This document shows, piece by piece, positions 1 to 7,970 of a stretch of DNA of 64,000 nucleotides. This stretch comes from Streptomyces sp. NBC_01210 (GTDB lineage: Bacteria; Actinomycetota; Actinomycetes; Streptomycetales; Streptomycetaceae). The notes below the pieces were generated by a model that worked only from the letters and a program-made list of their open reading frames with translations, had not been told where the DNA came from and searched no databases. How positions within the stretch are numbered: position 1 is the stretch's first letter; each line of letters opens with the position of its first letter. A program made the position numbers and the translations under genes. The DNA lies in NCBI RefSeq assembly GCF_036010325.1, contig NZ_CP108549.1, positions 5,890,001 to 5,954,000 of the forward strand. The letters run 5' to 3'.

Positions 1-1398
1 TCCCGCCCGCACCGCGTCGACCAGTGCCTGATGGTCGCGCTCGTTCTGGTCGGCGTACGCCTCTGCGAAGGCCGCGAGGGCCCGGTCGAAGGAGTCGCCG
101 CTGCCCAGATAGGACGCTATCGCGATCCGGTCGCCGGACCGCGCATGCGCGCGGGCCAGGGTGATGCCGCAGACGCCACCGAACGTCTCCAGCTGCCTGG
201 GCGACATCGTCTCCGGCATCGCGATGCCCTTCCAGTCGCGCAGTTGGCGGACATAGAAGTCGCGGCGCTTGCCGTCGATCCCGTCCACTCGTTCCCAGCC
301 GAGGAAGATGTCGCTCGCCGCCTGCATCAACCGCTGTCCCGAGACCACCCGCTCGCCCTGGTTACGGTAATGGCTCGCCCCGACGTGCTCGGCGAGCACG
401 GAGGTGTCGGCCTCCTTGGCCTGCAAGAACAACGGGTCTCCGCCGTCCCGTCCGACGAGCAGGAAGATCCAGCACCGGGTGCCGACGCTGCCGACACCGA
501 CCACCTTGCGGGCGACGTCCGCCAGCTGGTAGTCCCCCAGGAGGGCGCGCCGGTCGGACGGCAGTGTGCCCCCGTACCGCTCGATGAGGCCCCGGAACTG
601 ACGCTCCAGTGTGGTGCGCTCGACGTCCGGCAGCAGGTCGGCAAGCGGTACCAGCAACGGGGGATCCGCGGCGATCATCGGCCGGCCGTCGACCACTTGC
701 GTGAGCTTGCCGAAAACCTGCAAGGTGTCGCGCGAGCGGGCCTTCGCCATGGCGCGGGCCAGTTTCTGCTGTCCGCCCTTGTGGAGCTGTCCCGTGGTCA
801 GGGCCGTGAGACGGTCGGCGTCGATCTTCGCGTACCAGACATCGAGGTTACGCATGCCTGCGAAGCGGATCATCGACTCGCGGTACGAACGCACTGTGCT
901 GCTCACGATACGGGCGCGCTCGGCGTCGTCGAAGCCGTTCGCCCGGCCGGCGATGACGAAACTTGCCGACAGTCGCTTGACGTCCCACTCCCAGGGGCCC
1001 GGCAAGGTCTCGTCGAAGTCGTTGATGTCGAACATCAGCTCCCGCTCCGGCGAGGCCAGCAGCCGGAAGTTCAGCAGGTGAGCATCACCGCACAGTTGGG
1101 TGGTGATCCCCGAGTCGGGACTGCCGGCCAGGTCGGACGCCATGATCGCCGCGGCGCCCCGGTAGAAGCGGAACGGGGACTCGCTCATCCGGCTGTAGCG
1201 GATCGGCACCAGCTCCGGCACCCGGGTCGCGGACTGCCCCTCCAGGATCGCCAGCGGGTCCGGCCTGCGCGGAGAGGGCTTGTACACGGCGTGTCCCGAC
1301 CGCGGGGAGCGGCGCCGGGCCTCCTTGCCGAGTGCCACGCGTTCCTTGGGCGTGGCGTGGTGGGACGCGCGCATGGTCGTGGTCTCTTGCTGGGGCAT
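1..1398 (-). CDS. DUF2252 family protein (3' end cut by window edge)
   Basis: The minus-strand reading frame is open from ATG at 1398 to base 1 (466 codons) and runs off the window, so the last few residues are missing; DUF2252 proteins are usually 430-480 residues. The start has a good ribosome site (AGGAGG six bases upstream). Family signatures are visible: FRFYRG near residue 77, CGDAHLLNF near 103-111 and DINDFDE near 124. DUF2252 resembles aminoglycoside-phosphotransferase/protein-kinase-like folds, but no substrate is established, so I assign none. A second in-frame Met at residue 9 is an alternative start. The long plus-strand frame over the same bases is antisense noise. Confidence 0.88.
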   Translation of the reverse strand, partial: MPQQETTTMRASHHATPKERVALGKEARRRSPRSGHAVYKPSPRRPDPLAILEGQSATRVPELVPIRYSRMSESPFRFYRGAAAIMASDLAGSPDSGITTQLCGDAHLLNFRLLASPERELMFDINDFDETLPGPWEWDVKRLSASFVIAGRANGFDDAERARIVSSTVRSYRESMIRFAGMRNLDVWYAKIDADRLTALTTGQLHKGGQQKLARAMAKARSRDTLQVFGKLTQVVDGRPMIAADPPLLVPLADLLPDVERTTLERQFRGLIERYGGTLPSDRRALLGDYQLADVARKVVGVGSVGTRCWIFLLVGRDGGDPLFLQAKEADTSVLAEHVGASHYRNQGERVVSGQRLMQAASDIFLGWERVDGIDGKRRDFYVRQLRDWKGIAMPETMSPRQLETFGGVCGITLARAHARSGDRIAIASYLGSGDSFDRALAAFAEAYADQNERDHQALVDAVRAG

Positions 1399-1502
1399 CG
1401 AAGGCCCTCCTGCCTGGCCCTGCGGCCGTCGGGTCGCCCGGGGGCACGGCGCCGGAGCGGTGCCGTGCCGTGGTCTCCTTCGACGTCGGCCGTGCCGGTC
1501 AT

Positions 1503-1820
1503 CTATGCCGGATGGGAGCCTGCTCTCAGCCCTGGTCCCCGTATCTCGGCGTCGGTGTCGGCGACAGCGATGCCGAGTGCCGCGATGACGTTGCACGCTG
1601 CCGTCATGTCGCGGGCGGGGCCCACGATGGGGGCAATGGCGACCAAGACGTCCTGCAGCTGGTCGCCGGTCACGCCTGTCCTGAGGGCGGGGTCGAAATG
1701 GGCAACTTAGGAGATCGGCGGAGCGTCCGAGGCGGCGAGGGCCGCGATACGCGTGAGGATAAGCATGTCCGGGGTGGCGGCGAGGGTGTCCAGGACTGGG
1801 GTTTCTGATGCAGTGGACAC
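1503..1820 (-). pseudogene. carboxymuconolactone decarboxylase-family protein, interrupted by in-frame TAA
   Basis: Reading from a GTG at 1820 (GGGAGGG about nine bases upstream) gives a 105-residue frame typical in length for small CMD-family proteins. The family pattern runs LTRIAALAASDAPPIS, then a TAA at 1709-1707, then VAHFDPALRTGVTGDQLQDV and LVAIAPIVGPARDMTAA. The frame is the same on both sides. Relatives carry a tyrosine at the stop position (SYLAH-type motif), so a TAC or TAT to TAA change explains the break. The catalytic-type Cys pair of AhpD members is absent, as in many small CMD proteins. I call it a pseudogene; a sequencing error at one base would restore it. Confidence 0.72.
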
Positions 1821-1969
1821 GTAATGGGCCCTCCCGTGTGCTTCCGAAGCCGGGTGGGGAACATGGCGGAGCATCGGGTGCCCGAGAGCGCCGGGCTTGC
1901 CCTCAACCCTAGATCCCTCCTGGGCACCCCGCATGGCGACGCAGGTCTCCCCAGCGCCCCGGAGCAAGC

Positions 1970-2062
1970 GATGAGGAACCGGACCTGTACGACATGGATC
2001 CGGTCGCATTCGAGAACCTTGTCGCCGATCTCTTCCGGGCCCCGTCCGGCAGTCCCGGCATG
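1970..2062 (+). pseudogene. Mrr-like restriction endonuclease N-terminal scrap
   Basis: One plus frame reads DEEPDLYDMDPVAFENLVAD followed by LFRA, which resembles the opening of Mrr_cat-type restriction proteins (D-P-x-x-FE-x-LV-x-x-LF). The similarity stops after about 20 residues, the frame then turns into low-complexity Pro/Arg sequence and ends at a TAG. No catalytic D-(Q/E)xK core is present. It is best read as a remnant of a degraded type IV restriction gene. Identification rests on a short motif only. Confidence 0.4.
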
Positions 2063-2203
2063 AACCGCCGTTGCCGGGGCCGCTTGCCACCCTCCCCGGC
2101 GTTCCCCGGATCAGGCTGCCCCTAGCTTCAGCAGGCCGCTGCGACGGCCCGGCGGAGTGGTTGAGCGGACGGAGTTCTGCATCTCACGCCGTGGACAGGA
2201 CAG

Positions 2204-2806
2204 TTAGCGTGGCGCGGTGATGTCGGCCTTGAAGGGGCCGCCGTGGCCGGGCACGATCAGGTCCGCGGCGGCCAGCACGCGGAGCCGGGAGGCGCGCAGT
2301 ACCTCGCGGTCCGGGGCTACGGGGTCGTCCGCGGGGCCGTCCGAGTGCCACCACAGGTCGCCGGCGAACGCCACCACGCCCGTGTCCGTGCCGGCCAGCA
2401 GCGTGATGTCCTCGAGGCTGTGTCCCGGTGTGCGGATCAGCCGCAGCGACGGGGTTAGTTCGTAGCCCTCCGCGTCCCGGTTCCTCCACTGGTCGCCCAG
2501 GTACTCCACCTTGTGGTCGTGGACCCTGGCCCGTCCGAACAGGCCCACGTTCATGGTGTTGTCCGGGTGGTGGTGGCTGAGCACCACGTCGGTGATGTCG
2601 TCGGGGCCGAGGCCCAACTCCGCGAGCGGGCCGAGGATGTGCTCGCGGCTCGCCACCATGCCCGGGTCGAAGATCACATGCCGCTCGCCGTCGGTGACAT
2701 AGGAGACGGTGGCGGCGACACCGGGACCGGTGGAGCCGACGTAGCCGGTGGTGAGGATCGTGTACACGGCGCTGCGGCCGAGCGGTGCGTCTGTCATGTC
2801 CCCCAT
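2204..2806 (-). CDS. MBL-fold metallo-hydrolase
   Basis: This 200-residue protein (start MGDMTDAPLG at 2806; a second Met at 2797 is equally possible) has the metallo-beta-lactamase fold pattern in order: SHHHPDN, RTPGHSLED, a D in the strand GVVAFAGDLWWHSDG, and VPGHGGPF at the C-terminus. These are the zinc ligands of the superfamily, except that the usual HxHxDH reads HHHPDN, with Asn in the last position. It is probably a hydrolase of the small MBLAC1-like/glyoxalase II-like group; the substrate is unknown. It is divergent from an AraC-type regulator and shares with it an 80-base intergenic region full of TGCCACTC repeats, so the regulator probably controls it. Confidence 0.85.
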   Translation of the reverse strand: MGDMTDAPLGRSAVYTILTTGYVGSTGPGVAATVSYVTDGERHVIFDPGMVASREHILGPLAELGLGPDDITDVVLSHHHPDNTMNVGLFGRARVHDHKVEYLGDQWRNRDAEGYELTPSLRLIRTPGHSLEDITLLAGTDTGVVAFAGDLWWHSDGPADDPVAPDREVLRASRLRVLAAADLIVPGHGGPFKADITAPR

Positions 2807-2832
2807 CGTTCCGGGCAGGCCGGGCCGCTGAC

Positions 2833-2879
2833 GAGTGGCACTCCTGCCACTCATCGCAGGATTCGTGCCACTCTGCCAC
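2833..2879. promoter_or_regulatory. candidate operator: inverted TGCCACTC repeat plus extra half-sites
   Basis: Between the divergent genes lies a perfect inverted repeat, GAGTGGCA-CTCC-TGCCACTC (2833-2852). It is followed by another TGCCACTC at 2866-2873 and a TGCCAC at 2874-2879. The spacing and placement over both promoters fit autoregulation by the AraC-type protein encoded to the right. This is inference from symmetry and position. Confidence 0.6.
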
Positions 2880-2888
2880 ACTGCTCCC

Positions 2889-3845
2889 GTGCCGCCTTTC
2901 GTGACCGTTGCCGCGTACGTTCCCCCTGGTGTCGGCATGCTCGCCGTGGGCATCGTCGCCGAGGTGTTCGGCCCTCACGGGGAGGGGCTGCCCGGCTTCG
3001 ACTTCGTGCTGTGCACCGACCGGCCCGGGCCGGTCCCTACCGACCTCGGCGTGCCGCTCATGGTCGCGCATGGCCTGGACCGGCTGGCTGCCGCTGATCT
3101 GGTGATCGCCTTGCCATGGGCCGGCTTCCGTACGCCACCCGGTCCCGCTGTGCTTGACGCGCTTTCGGCCGCACACGAGAGCGGCTCACTGGTCGCGGCC
3201 CACTGCGTCGGCACGTTCGCGCTCGCCGCCGCCGGGCTGCTCGACGGCCGACGGGCCACCACACACTGGCGGTTCGCCGAACTGCTGGCCCACCGCCACC
3301 CGGACGTCGATGTGGACCCCGACGCCCTGTACATCGACGAAGGGCGGATCACCACGGGTGCGGGAGCCGCCGCTGGCTTCGATCTGTGCCTGCATCTGCT
3401 GAGGCGGGAGTACGGGGCCGCGATGGCCAACGCCGTCGCCCGCGACATGGTGCTGCCCTCCCACCGGGACGGCGGTCAGGCCCAGTATCTGACCTCCCCC
3501 GTCCCTGAGGACTGCCAGGACGAGCGTCTCGCCGAGGTACTCGCCTGGGCCCGCGAGCACCTCCACGAACCGCTTCCCGTCGCGGAACTGGCCCGACGCG
3601 CCGTGATGAGCAAACGGTCCTTCGCCCGCCGCTTCGCCGCCGCGACCGGCACCACCCCGCACGCCTGGCTCCGGAGCCTGCGACTGAGCAGCGCCGAGGA
3701 ACTCCTGGAAACCACGGATCTGCCGATCGAGGAGATCGCCCACCGGGTCGGATACGGAAGCGCGGCCGTCCTGCGCGAACAGTTCGTGCGCCGCCGGGGT
3801 GTGCCGCCCCGTTCCTACCGCCGCTCCTTCACCAACGCGCCGTAG
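2889..3845 (+). CDS. GlxA-family transcriptional regulator (DJ-1/PfpI domain + AraC HTH)
   Basis: The protein has 318 residues from GTG at 2889 (PPFVTVAAYVPPG). An upstream in-frame GTG at 2835 lies inside the palindromic operator and is less likely. Residues about 5-185 form a DJ-1/PfpI-like ligand domain with the HCVGTFALAAAGLLDGRRAT elbow, where the nucleophile Cys is retained, and THW shortly after. Residues about 215-315 form the double helix-turn-helix AraC domain (MSKRSFARRF; EEIAHRVGYGSAAVLREQF; PPRSYRR). Such regulators usually sense small metabolites and control an adjacent gene, here the divergent MBL hydrolase. Confidence 0.9.
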   Translation: MPPFVTVAAYVPPGVGMLAVGIVAEVFGPHGEGLPGFDFVLCTDRPGPVPTDLGVPLMVAHGLDRLAAADLVIALPWAGFRTPPGPAVLDALSAAHESGSLVAAHCVGTFALAAAGLLDGRRATTHWRFAELLAHRHPDVDVDPDALYIDEGRITTGAGAAAGFDLCLHLLRREYGAAMANAVARDMVLPSHRDGGQAQYLTSPVPEDCQDERLAEVLAWAREHLHEPLPVAELARRAVMSKRSFARRFAAATGTTPHAWLRSLRLSSAEELLETTDLPIEEIAHRVGYGSAAVLREQFVRRRGVPPRSYRRSFTNAP

Positions 3846-4146
3846 CGAGCCGGGCGAGCCTACGCGGTTCTGAGCAGGCCGCTCTCCCACACCCACAGTC
3901 ACTTGGCTGTGAGGTGAGCTGCGGATCCGTCCAGTCAATCGTGGCCGGCACGAACTGCCCGGTCGTCGGACTTCGGTGCCAATCGGCCCCGATCTCTCGC
4001 CCCATTGGCAGCTCCGCAAGTTGGTAGGCGGCCCGGGAGGGTCGGGTGTGGCTGATGGCAGCTTGTCCTGTCTGACTCGGCAGGAATGGCCGCCCGGCTC
4101 TTCGGGGCGCCTGGCTGCTGATTGAGATGTGCGTTGTAGTCGCTGT
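3846..4146. other. gene-free interval
   Basis: About 300 bases between the regulator and DUF4291 hold no frame that looks coding on either strand. A weak CACAG/CTGTG hairpin near 3895-3915 could end the regulator transcript. I see no other structured element. Confidence 0.5.
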
Positions 4147-4740
4147 TCACGGACGCAGTTGTGTCAGCAGTTCGTCCCCGGCGGGGTAAGGACGTTCCTG
4201 GGGCAGCAGTTGGGCCGCGGAGTCCAGGTCGCCGTCGTTTACGAGCGCGTGGATGTCACGGGCGAGCGGAGTCACGTCACTGATGGCGACCGTCCACTCG
4301 TCCGCGTAGTGTCGTACGGCCTCACCGGAGAGCCCGAGTTGCAGCGAGCGGTACGGCAGTGGCCGCAGGTGCAGATCGCGCTCGGGGTCCCATTGGACGC
4401 GGGCGGGTGCGCGCTTCACCTGACGTTGCCAGGTGCTGCGGTCGGGATGCACCCCGCGCACGTAGCTCGACAGGCACGCGTGGCGCAACGCCCACTCGAA
4501 GCCGCTGCGGGAGATCTCGACGGCGAGGACGGTCTCCTGACCGGCCTTCGTGCCCCATCCGCAGCGGTACATCATCCACAGGAACGACGGCTTGATCCAT
4601 GTCATCCGGTCCCGCTTCCACGTGGCGGGGAAGCGGCCCTCGCGGACGGCCGGCAGGCCGATGTCCGGGGAGTACGCCTGGTAGACGGTGACCGTGGATG
4701 CCGTGTAGAGCGCACGGATCCCGCGTTGCGGTTCTTCCAT
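4147..4740 (-). CDS. DUF4291 domain-containing protein
   Basis: The 197-residue protein shows the characteristic DUF4291 blocks: VTVYQAYSPDIGLPAVREGR at 19-38, RMTWIKPSFLWMMYRCGWGT near 45-64, and FEWALRHACLSS near 81-92. The Arg/Trp/Lys-rich central motif is the family's signature. DUF4291 has no established activity that I can name with confidence. The start ATG at 4740 precedes the conserved region by a few residues and lacks a strong ribosome site. It lies alone on the minus strand between gene-free intervals. Confidence 0.85.
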   Translation of the reverse strand: MEEPQRGIRALYTASTVTVYQAYSPDIGLPAVREGRFPATWKRDRMTWIKPSFLWMMYRCGWGTKAGQETVLAVEISRSGFEWALRHACLSSYVRGVHPDRSTWQRQVKRAPARVQWDPERDLHLRPLPYRSLQLGLSGEAVRHYADEWTVAISDVTPLARDIHALVNDGDLDSAAQLLPQERPYPAGDELLTQLRP

Positions 4741-5182
4741 GGCGTACAGGGTGGTGCCGGCCGGGTCGTTCGGCCATTGATTTTCGATCGCCCCTTACGG
4801 GGCGGCGCCCCTGCTGCGACTGTGTGGGCGGGACCCTGCACTGGACGAGCCCGTCCGAAACCGTGTTCTCAGCTGTCGCTCATCGAGTTGGGCGCTGACT
4901 GCTCATCGCTGACCATGGCCGCTCGAAAGAAGGCGGTAGTGGTCGCCCGGAAGCCGGTGTGACGCGTGCGGCCCGCATGCCGTAGGCACCAGATCTCCGG
5001 GTCGTCCCGTGTCTCAGCTGATCCCGAAGATTCCTCGCACGAAGTGCACTCCGCCTCGAAGATGGGGCCGCTGCCTGCCAGGTCCAGGCTCAGGAGCCAG
5101 TCGGCGTGTCACCACGGACTTGGGGGGCATCAGCGGGCCCCCTTATTCACGGCCTGTTCGCCGCGCCTGACTCGGAGCGCGA
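4741..5182. other. gene-free interval
   Basis: Apart from the hairpin repeat at 4795-4835 I find no convincing coding frame or RNA gene here. Codon-position GC is not biased in any frame. Confidence 0.5.
4795..4835. repeat. hairpin-bearing intergenic repeat, copy A
   Basis: TTACGGGGCGGCGCCCC followed by TGCGACTGTG and a GGCGGG tail. A diverged copy with the same order of blocks lies at 10865-10901. The GGGGCGGCGCCCC core is self-complementary. It appears to be a short dispersed intergenic repeat, possibly an RNA hairpin. Confidence 0.45.
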
Positions 5183-5662
5183 TCACGAGTCCGCTCCAGT
5201 ACCGCGAACCGCCAGGACTGCCCATACGGCCTTGCCGACCCCGATGCGTTCGCTGACGCCCCAGCCATCAGCGAGGGCAGCAACGAGGAGTAGGCCTCGA
5301 CCATCGTCGGCAGCCAAGTCAACTGGCCGGAGCCGGGGGAGTTGCGTTGCCGAGTCGTGCACTTCGATCCGTACACCGTCCTGGACGAGGAGGAAGTGCG
5401 TCTCGATCTCTCGGCCCGGCGAAGTGTGAGCGTGGCAAACCGCGTTCGTCAGGAGTTCGGAGAGCACTACGGCTGCAGCGTCGTTCAGCGTGCCCAAGGA
5501 CCACCGGGCCAGCGTCTCGCTTAACAGCGTGCGCGCCAGGCCAACCGTACGACGGTGCCGAGGCCAACGCCTGCTGACCGGTGCGCCGTTCGTATAGGGC
5601 GGTGCCGATAATGCCTTGGGTACAGAACTCTGCCGTTCGTTGCGGTCGATGTCGCTCTTCAC
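5183..5662 (-). CDS. ATP-binding protein, anti-sigma-factor-kinase-like (HATPase_c_2)
   Basis: The 159-residue protein starts at GTG 5662 (KSDIDRNERQ). It carries the small stand-alone GHKL fold common in Streptomyces: an N-box NDAAAVVLSELLTNAVCHAH near 75-95, a G1-type VHDSATQLPRL, and a G2-type DDGRGLLLVAALADGWG. Such RsbW/SpoIIAB-like proteins bind ATP and may act as anti-sigma or regulator-partner kinases. It lies directly downstream of an HTH/TPR regulator gene on the same strand, separated from it by a terminator hairpin at 5726-5761. The same frame remains open into the frameshifted regulator upstream, but that long reading is an artefact. Confidence 0.85.
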   Translation of the reverse strand: MKSDIDRNERQSSVPKALSAPPYTNGAPVSRRWPRHRRTVGLARTLLSETLARWSLGTLNDAAAVVLSELLTNAVCHAHTSPGREIETHFLLVQDGVRIEVHDSATQLPRLRPVDLAADDGRGLLLVAALADGWGVSERIGVGKAVWAVLAVRGTGADS

Positions 5663-5725
5663 GTCGCCTGCCTCGGATCCCGTCGTCGTTGAGCCGGTCC
5701 GAGATCCATCCTGATGACGCAAGAA

Positions 5726-5761
5726 GCCCCCAACTTTCACAGCTGAGTGAAAGCCAGGGGC
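5726..5761 (-). terminator. intrinsic terminator of the HTH/TPR regulator
   Basis: On the minus strand GCCCCTGGCTTTCAC pairs with GTGAAAGTTGGGGGC across a six-base loop and is followed by TTCTT. It sits just after the regulator's stop codon at 5776. One G-T-type mismatch interrupts the stem. Confidence 0.8.
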
Positions 5762-5775
5762 GCGAGATGAAAGCC

Positions 5776-6964
5776 CTACAGCCCGACCCAGGCCGCCAGG
5801 TGGTCGAGGGTGTCCGGGGTGCGGCGCGACAGGTGGACCAGGCCGCGGATGGTCTCCCGAGCGCCGGAGTGATAGCGCGTCTGTTGAGGAGCGAGGCGCC
5901 GCGCGGTGAGCATGGATTTGAGCGCGGCTTCGCTGCGGCCGGTCTCCATTTGCGCGCGGCCCTGATCCACATAGAAGTGCGCGGCACGGGAGACCGCCCA
6001 ATCCTTGGGGATGCGCACCTCGGCCGCGTGACGAAGTGCTTCTCCGAACTCCCGCATCTCGATGTTGGCGGAGAGGGCGTGGACCGTGACGTTGGTCGGC
6101 CCGAAGGACAGCCAGTGCACGTCTGTTGCCTCCCCGATTCGAGTGGCGTAGGTCCCGCGCCTCTGCGAGGTGGGCCGCGACGACATCGCGATCACGGGCG
6201 CGCGCGGCGATTATCGACCCGCCGAGATGCAGTTGGCCGGTCACGGCATCGCCTTCCCGTGATTGCGGCGACTGCTGGAGCAAGCCGTGACCGGCGGTGA
6301 TGAGCCGCTGCCCGATCGTGTACTCGCCTTCGCGGAAGTAGACGAGTGCACGCATGTACTGCCTGACGGCCGCGAGGAGCGGATCCGAGGCGCGCGAAGC
6401 TGCCCAGTCCATCCGGTCAAGAGCCACGGTGGAGAGGTCGTAGTAGCCGAGCTTCACAGACACGTCGTGAGCCGTGCGGTAGGTGCTGGACAGCGCGGCC
6501 CACAGCTCGGAGGACGGCGTACGATGCGCTGCCGTGGTGATCTCCGCGATCAGGTCCGGAAGGTTGAGTGCGGCGGCATGGAGCTTCGTGGCCCGGACCT
6601 GCTGGCACAACTGCTGTGCTGCAGCGACCAACTGTGGAGCAGGGCGAGGTGTGATGGCGGGGTCCGCGCCCAGGTCGTAGAGATCCAGTGCTTCCCGGAT
6701 CGGCCGGATCAGTTCTGCCAGTCGGTCCTGCTGGAGTTCCGTGACGTACGGCTGGCCGGTCAGGGCCGTCACATCGATGGACAGCGCCTGGGCGACCGTG
6801 GCCACCAGGTCCGGGCTGGCCGGCTTGTGGCCGGACTCCACCTGCGTGAGCAGGCTGTACGAGTACGGGATCCGCTGGGCCAACCCGCGCTGCGTGAGCC
6901 CCGCTCGCTTCCGGTGCTGCGCGATCCGGGCGCCTACGTGTTCGTCGTCGCCGGACAAGGGCAT
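5776..6964 (-). pseudogene. XRE-type HTH / TPR transcriptional regulator, frameshifted
   Basis: From ATG at 6964 (PLSGDDEHVG, with GGAG six bases upstream) the protein has an HTH_3 domain at about 8-65 (IAQHRKRAGLTQRGLAQRIP; SYSLLTQVESGHKPASPD), then helical TPR-like sequence. At about base 6151 the coding frame is lost. The expected continuation YATRIGEATDVHWLSFGPTN begins in the neighbouring frame and runs to a stop at 5776. Dropping one C of GACCTAC rejoins the halves into about 399 residues, the usual length of this Streptomyces family. It is therefore a single-base insertion pseudogene or a sequencing error. It is divergent from a flavoprotein gene and upstream of an ATP-binding protein, a recurrent arrangement. 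Confidence 0.78.
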
Positions 6965-7098
6965 GCAACGCTCCATTCCGTGACTCGCTCACCGAAGACG
7001 CTACCCGTCCCGGCCATCATGACAACGACGAATGCCGCCACAAGCCAAGCCGGCGAGGCCAGTTGCGGCCCGGGACGCCCGCGCGGTGGACTACGACC

Positions 7099-7644
7099 AT
7101 GACCGCCAACCGAGTCCTCTACTTGCTGGGCAGTGCCGCACCGCCCGTCCTCAACGTCCGCAGCGTCATTGAGCAGGCACAGGCGGCGGGTTGGGACGCG
7201 TACCTTGGCCTGACACCCATGGCCGCGCGATGGCTCGACGACCAGCTCCCGGAGCTGGAGAGGCTCACCGGTCATCCGGTCCGCAGTAAGTACAAACTCC
7301 CGATCGAGCCGGACGTGTGGCCGCCGGCAGACGTGGCGATCCTGGCACCCGCGACGTTCAACACGATCAATCAATGGGCGCTGGGGATCACGGAGAAGTT
7401 CATCGTGGGATTCGCGGCGGAGGGCATCGGCAAGGGAATCCCGCTGATCACCATGCCGTGCGTCAACGCTGCCTACGTGCAGCACACCCAGTTCCATCAG
7501 AGCGTCTCGACGCTCCGGGGCATGGGTGTGCAGGTGCTGTACGGCGAGGGCGGCTTCGTACCGAACGAGCCGGGCAAGGGCCGACCGGATTCCTATCCGT
7601 GGCATCTTGCCCTCGAAGCCGCGGCACGCGTGATTGCGGGCTGA
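7099..7644 (+). CDS. flavoprotein (HFCD/Dfp-like fold)
   Basis: The 181-residue protein starts at ATG 7099 (TANRVLYLLGSAAPP). It has the homo-oligomeric flavin-containing Cys decarboxylase fold: an N-terminal Rossmann strand, the PADVAILAPATFNTINQWAL block near residues 76-95 that cradles FMN, and a TMPCVNAAY segment. Members decarboxylate peptidyl-Cys or pantothenoyl-Cys, but many Streptomyces copies beside XRE/TPR regulators have no known substrate. The gene is divergent from the broken regulator with a 134-base gap. Its product should be cytoplasmic. Confidence 0.85.
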   Translation: MTANRVLYLLGSAAPPVLNVRSVIEQAQAAGWDAYLGLTPMAARWLDDQLPELERLTGHPVRSKYKLPIEPDVWPPADVAILAPATFNTINQWALGITEKFIVGFAAEGIGKGIPLITMPCVNAAYVQHTQFHQSVSTLRGMGVQVLYGEGGFVPNEPGKGRPDSYPWHLALEAAARVIAG

Positions 7645-7802
7645 CCAGCAGCTCAGCCGTCTACCGGGCCCCACCCACAGCGGTAGCGGCTTGACGCGGA
7701 CCATCAAGAATCCACCGACCGCGATCGCGCGCTCGGACTACATGGAACCCGTCCCCGTTCGGTCGGGAACAGCGGGGACAGGCGGACGATGGCGGGCCGT
7801 CA

Positions 7803-7970
7803 TCACGCCGGACGACGACGAGCAATGTGCGCCTCGAGCAGTCGCACGGCCATCTCATGCCGCATCTGGAAGGCGAGGTGGAGCGGTGTCAGTCCCGCCC
7901 TTGACGGACGCTCTGGATCTGCTCCGTAGGCGAGCAAGACCGCAGTGCACAAATGAGGGCGGGGCTGCAC
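7803..7970 (-). pseudogene. ankyrin-repeat protein C-terminal tail
   Basis: One minus frame reads TAVLLAYGADPERPSRAGLT then PLHLAFQMRHEMAVRLLEAH and stops at TGA 7805-7803. This is a textbook ankyrin repeat (GADP, G-x-TPLHLA, VRLLEA). Only about one and a half repeats remain. Upstream it collides with the C-terminus of a STAND-type frame, so it looks like the 3' end of a deleted ankyrin gene joined to foreign sequence. Confidence 0.65.

Noticed and set aside
1707..1709. Possible recoded stop in the CMD gene
   Set aside because: TAA is not a selenocysteine codon and no recoding element is visible; a nonsense change is simpler.
31..1710. Long plus-strand frame (559 codons)
   Set aside because: It is antisense to DUF2252 and the CMD gene, whose motifs are unmistakable on the minus strand.
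2140..2200. tRNA-like stretch (GGAGTGGTTGAGCGGA)
   Set aside because: It resembles a D-arm but there is no matching T-arm, anticodon arm or acceptor pairing.
5183..6976. 597-codon fusion of HTH regulator and ATP-binding protein
   Set aside because: The middle is out-of-frame Arg/Pro-rich sequence and the true regulator C-terminus continues in another frame; a terminator lies between the two genes.
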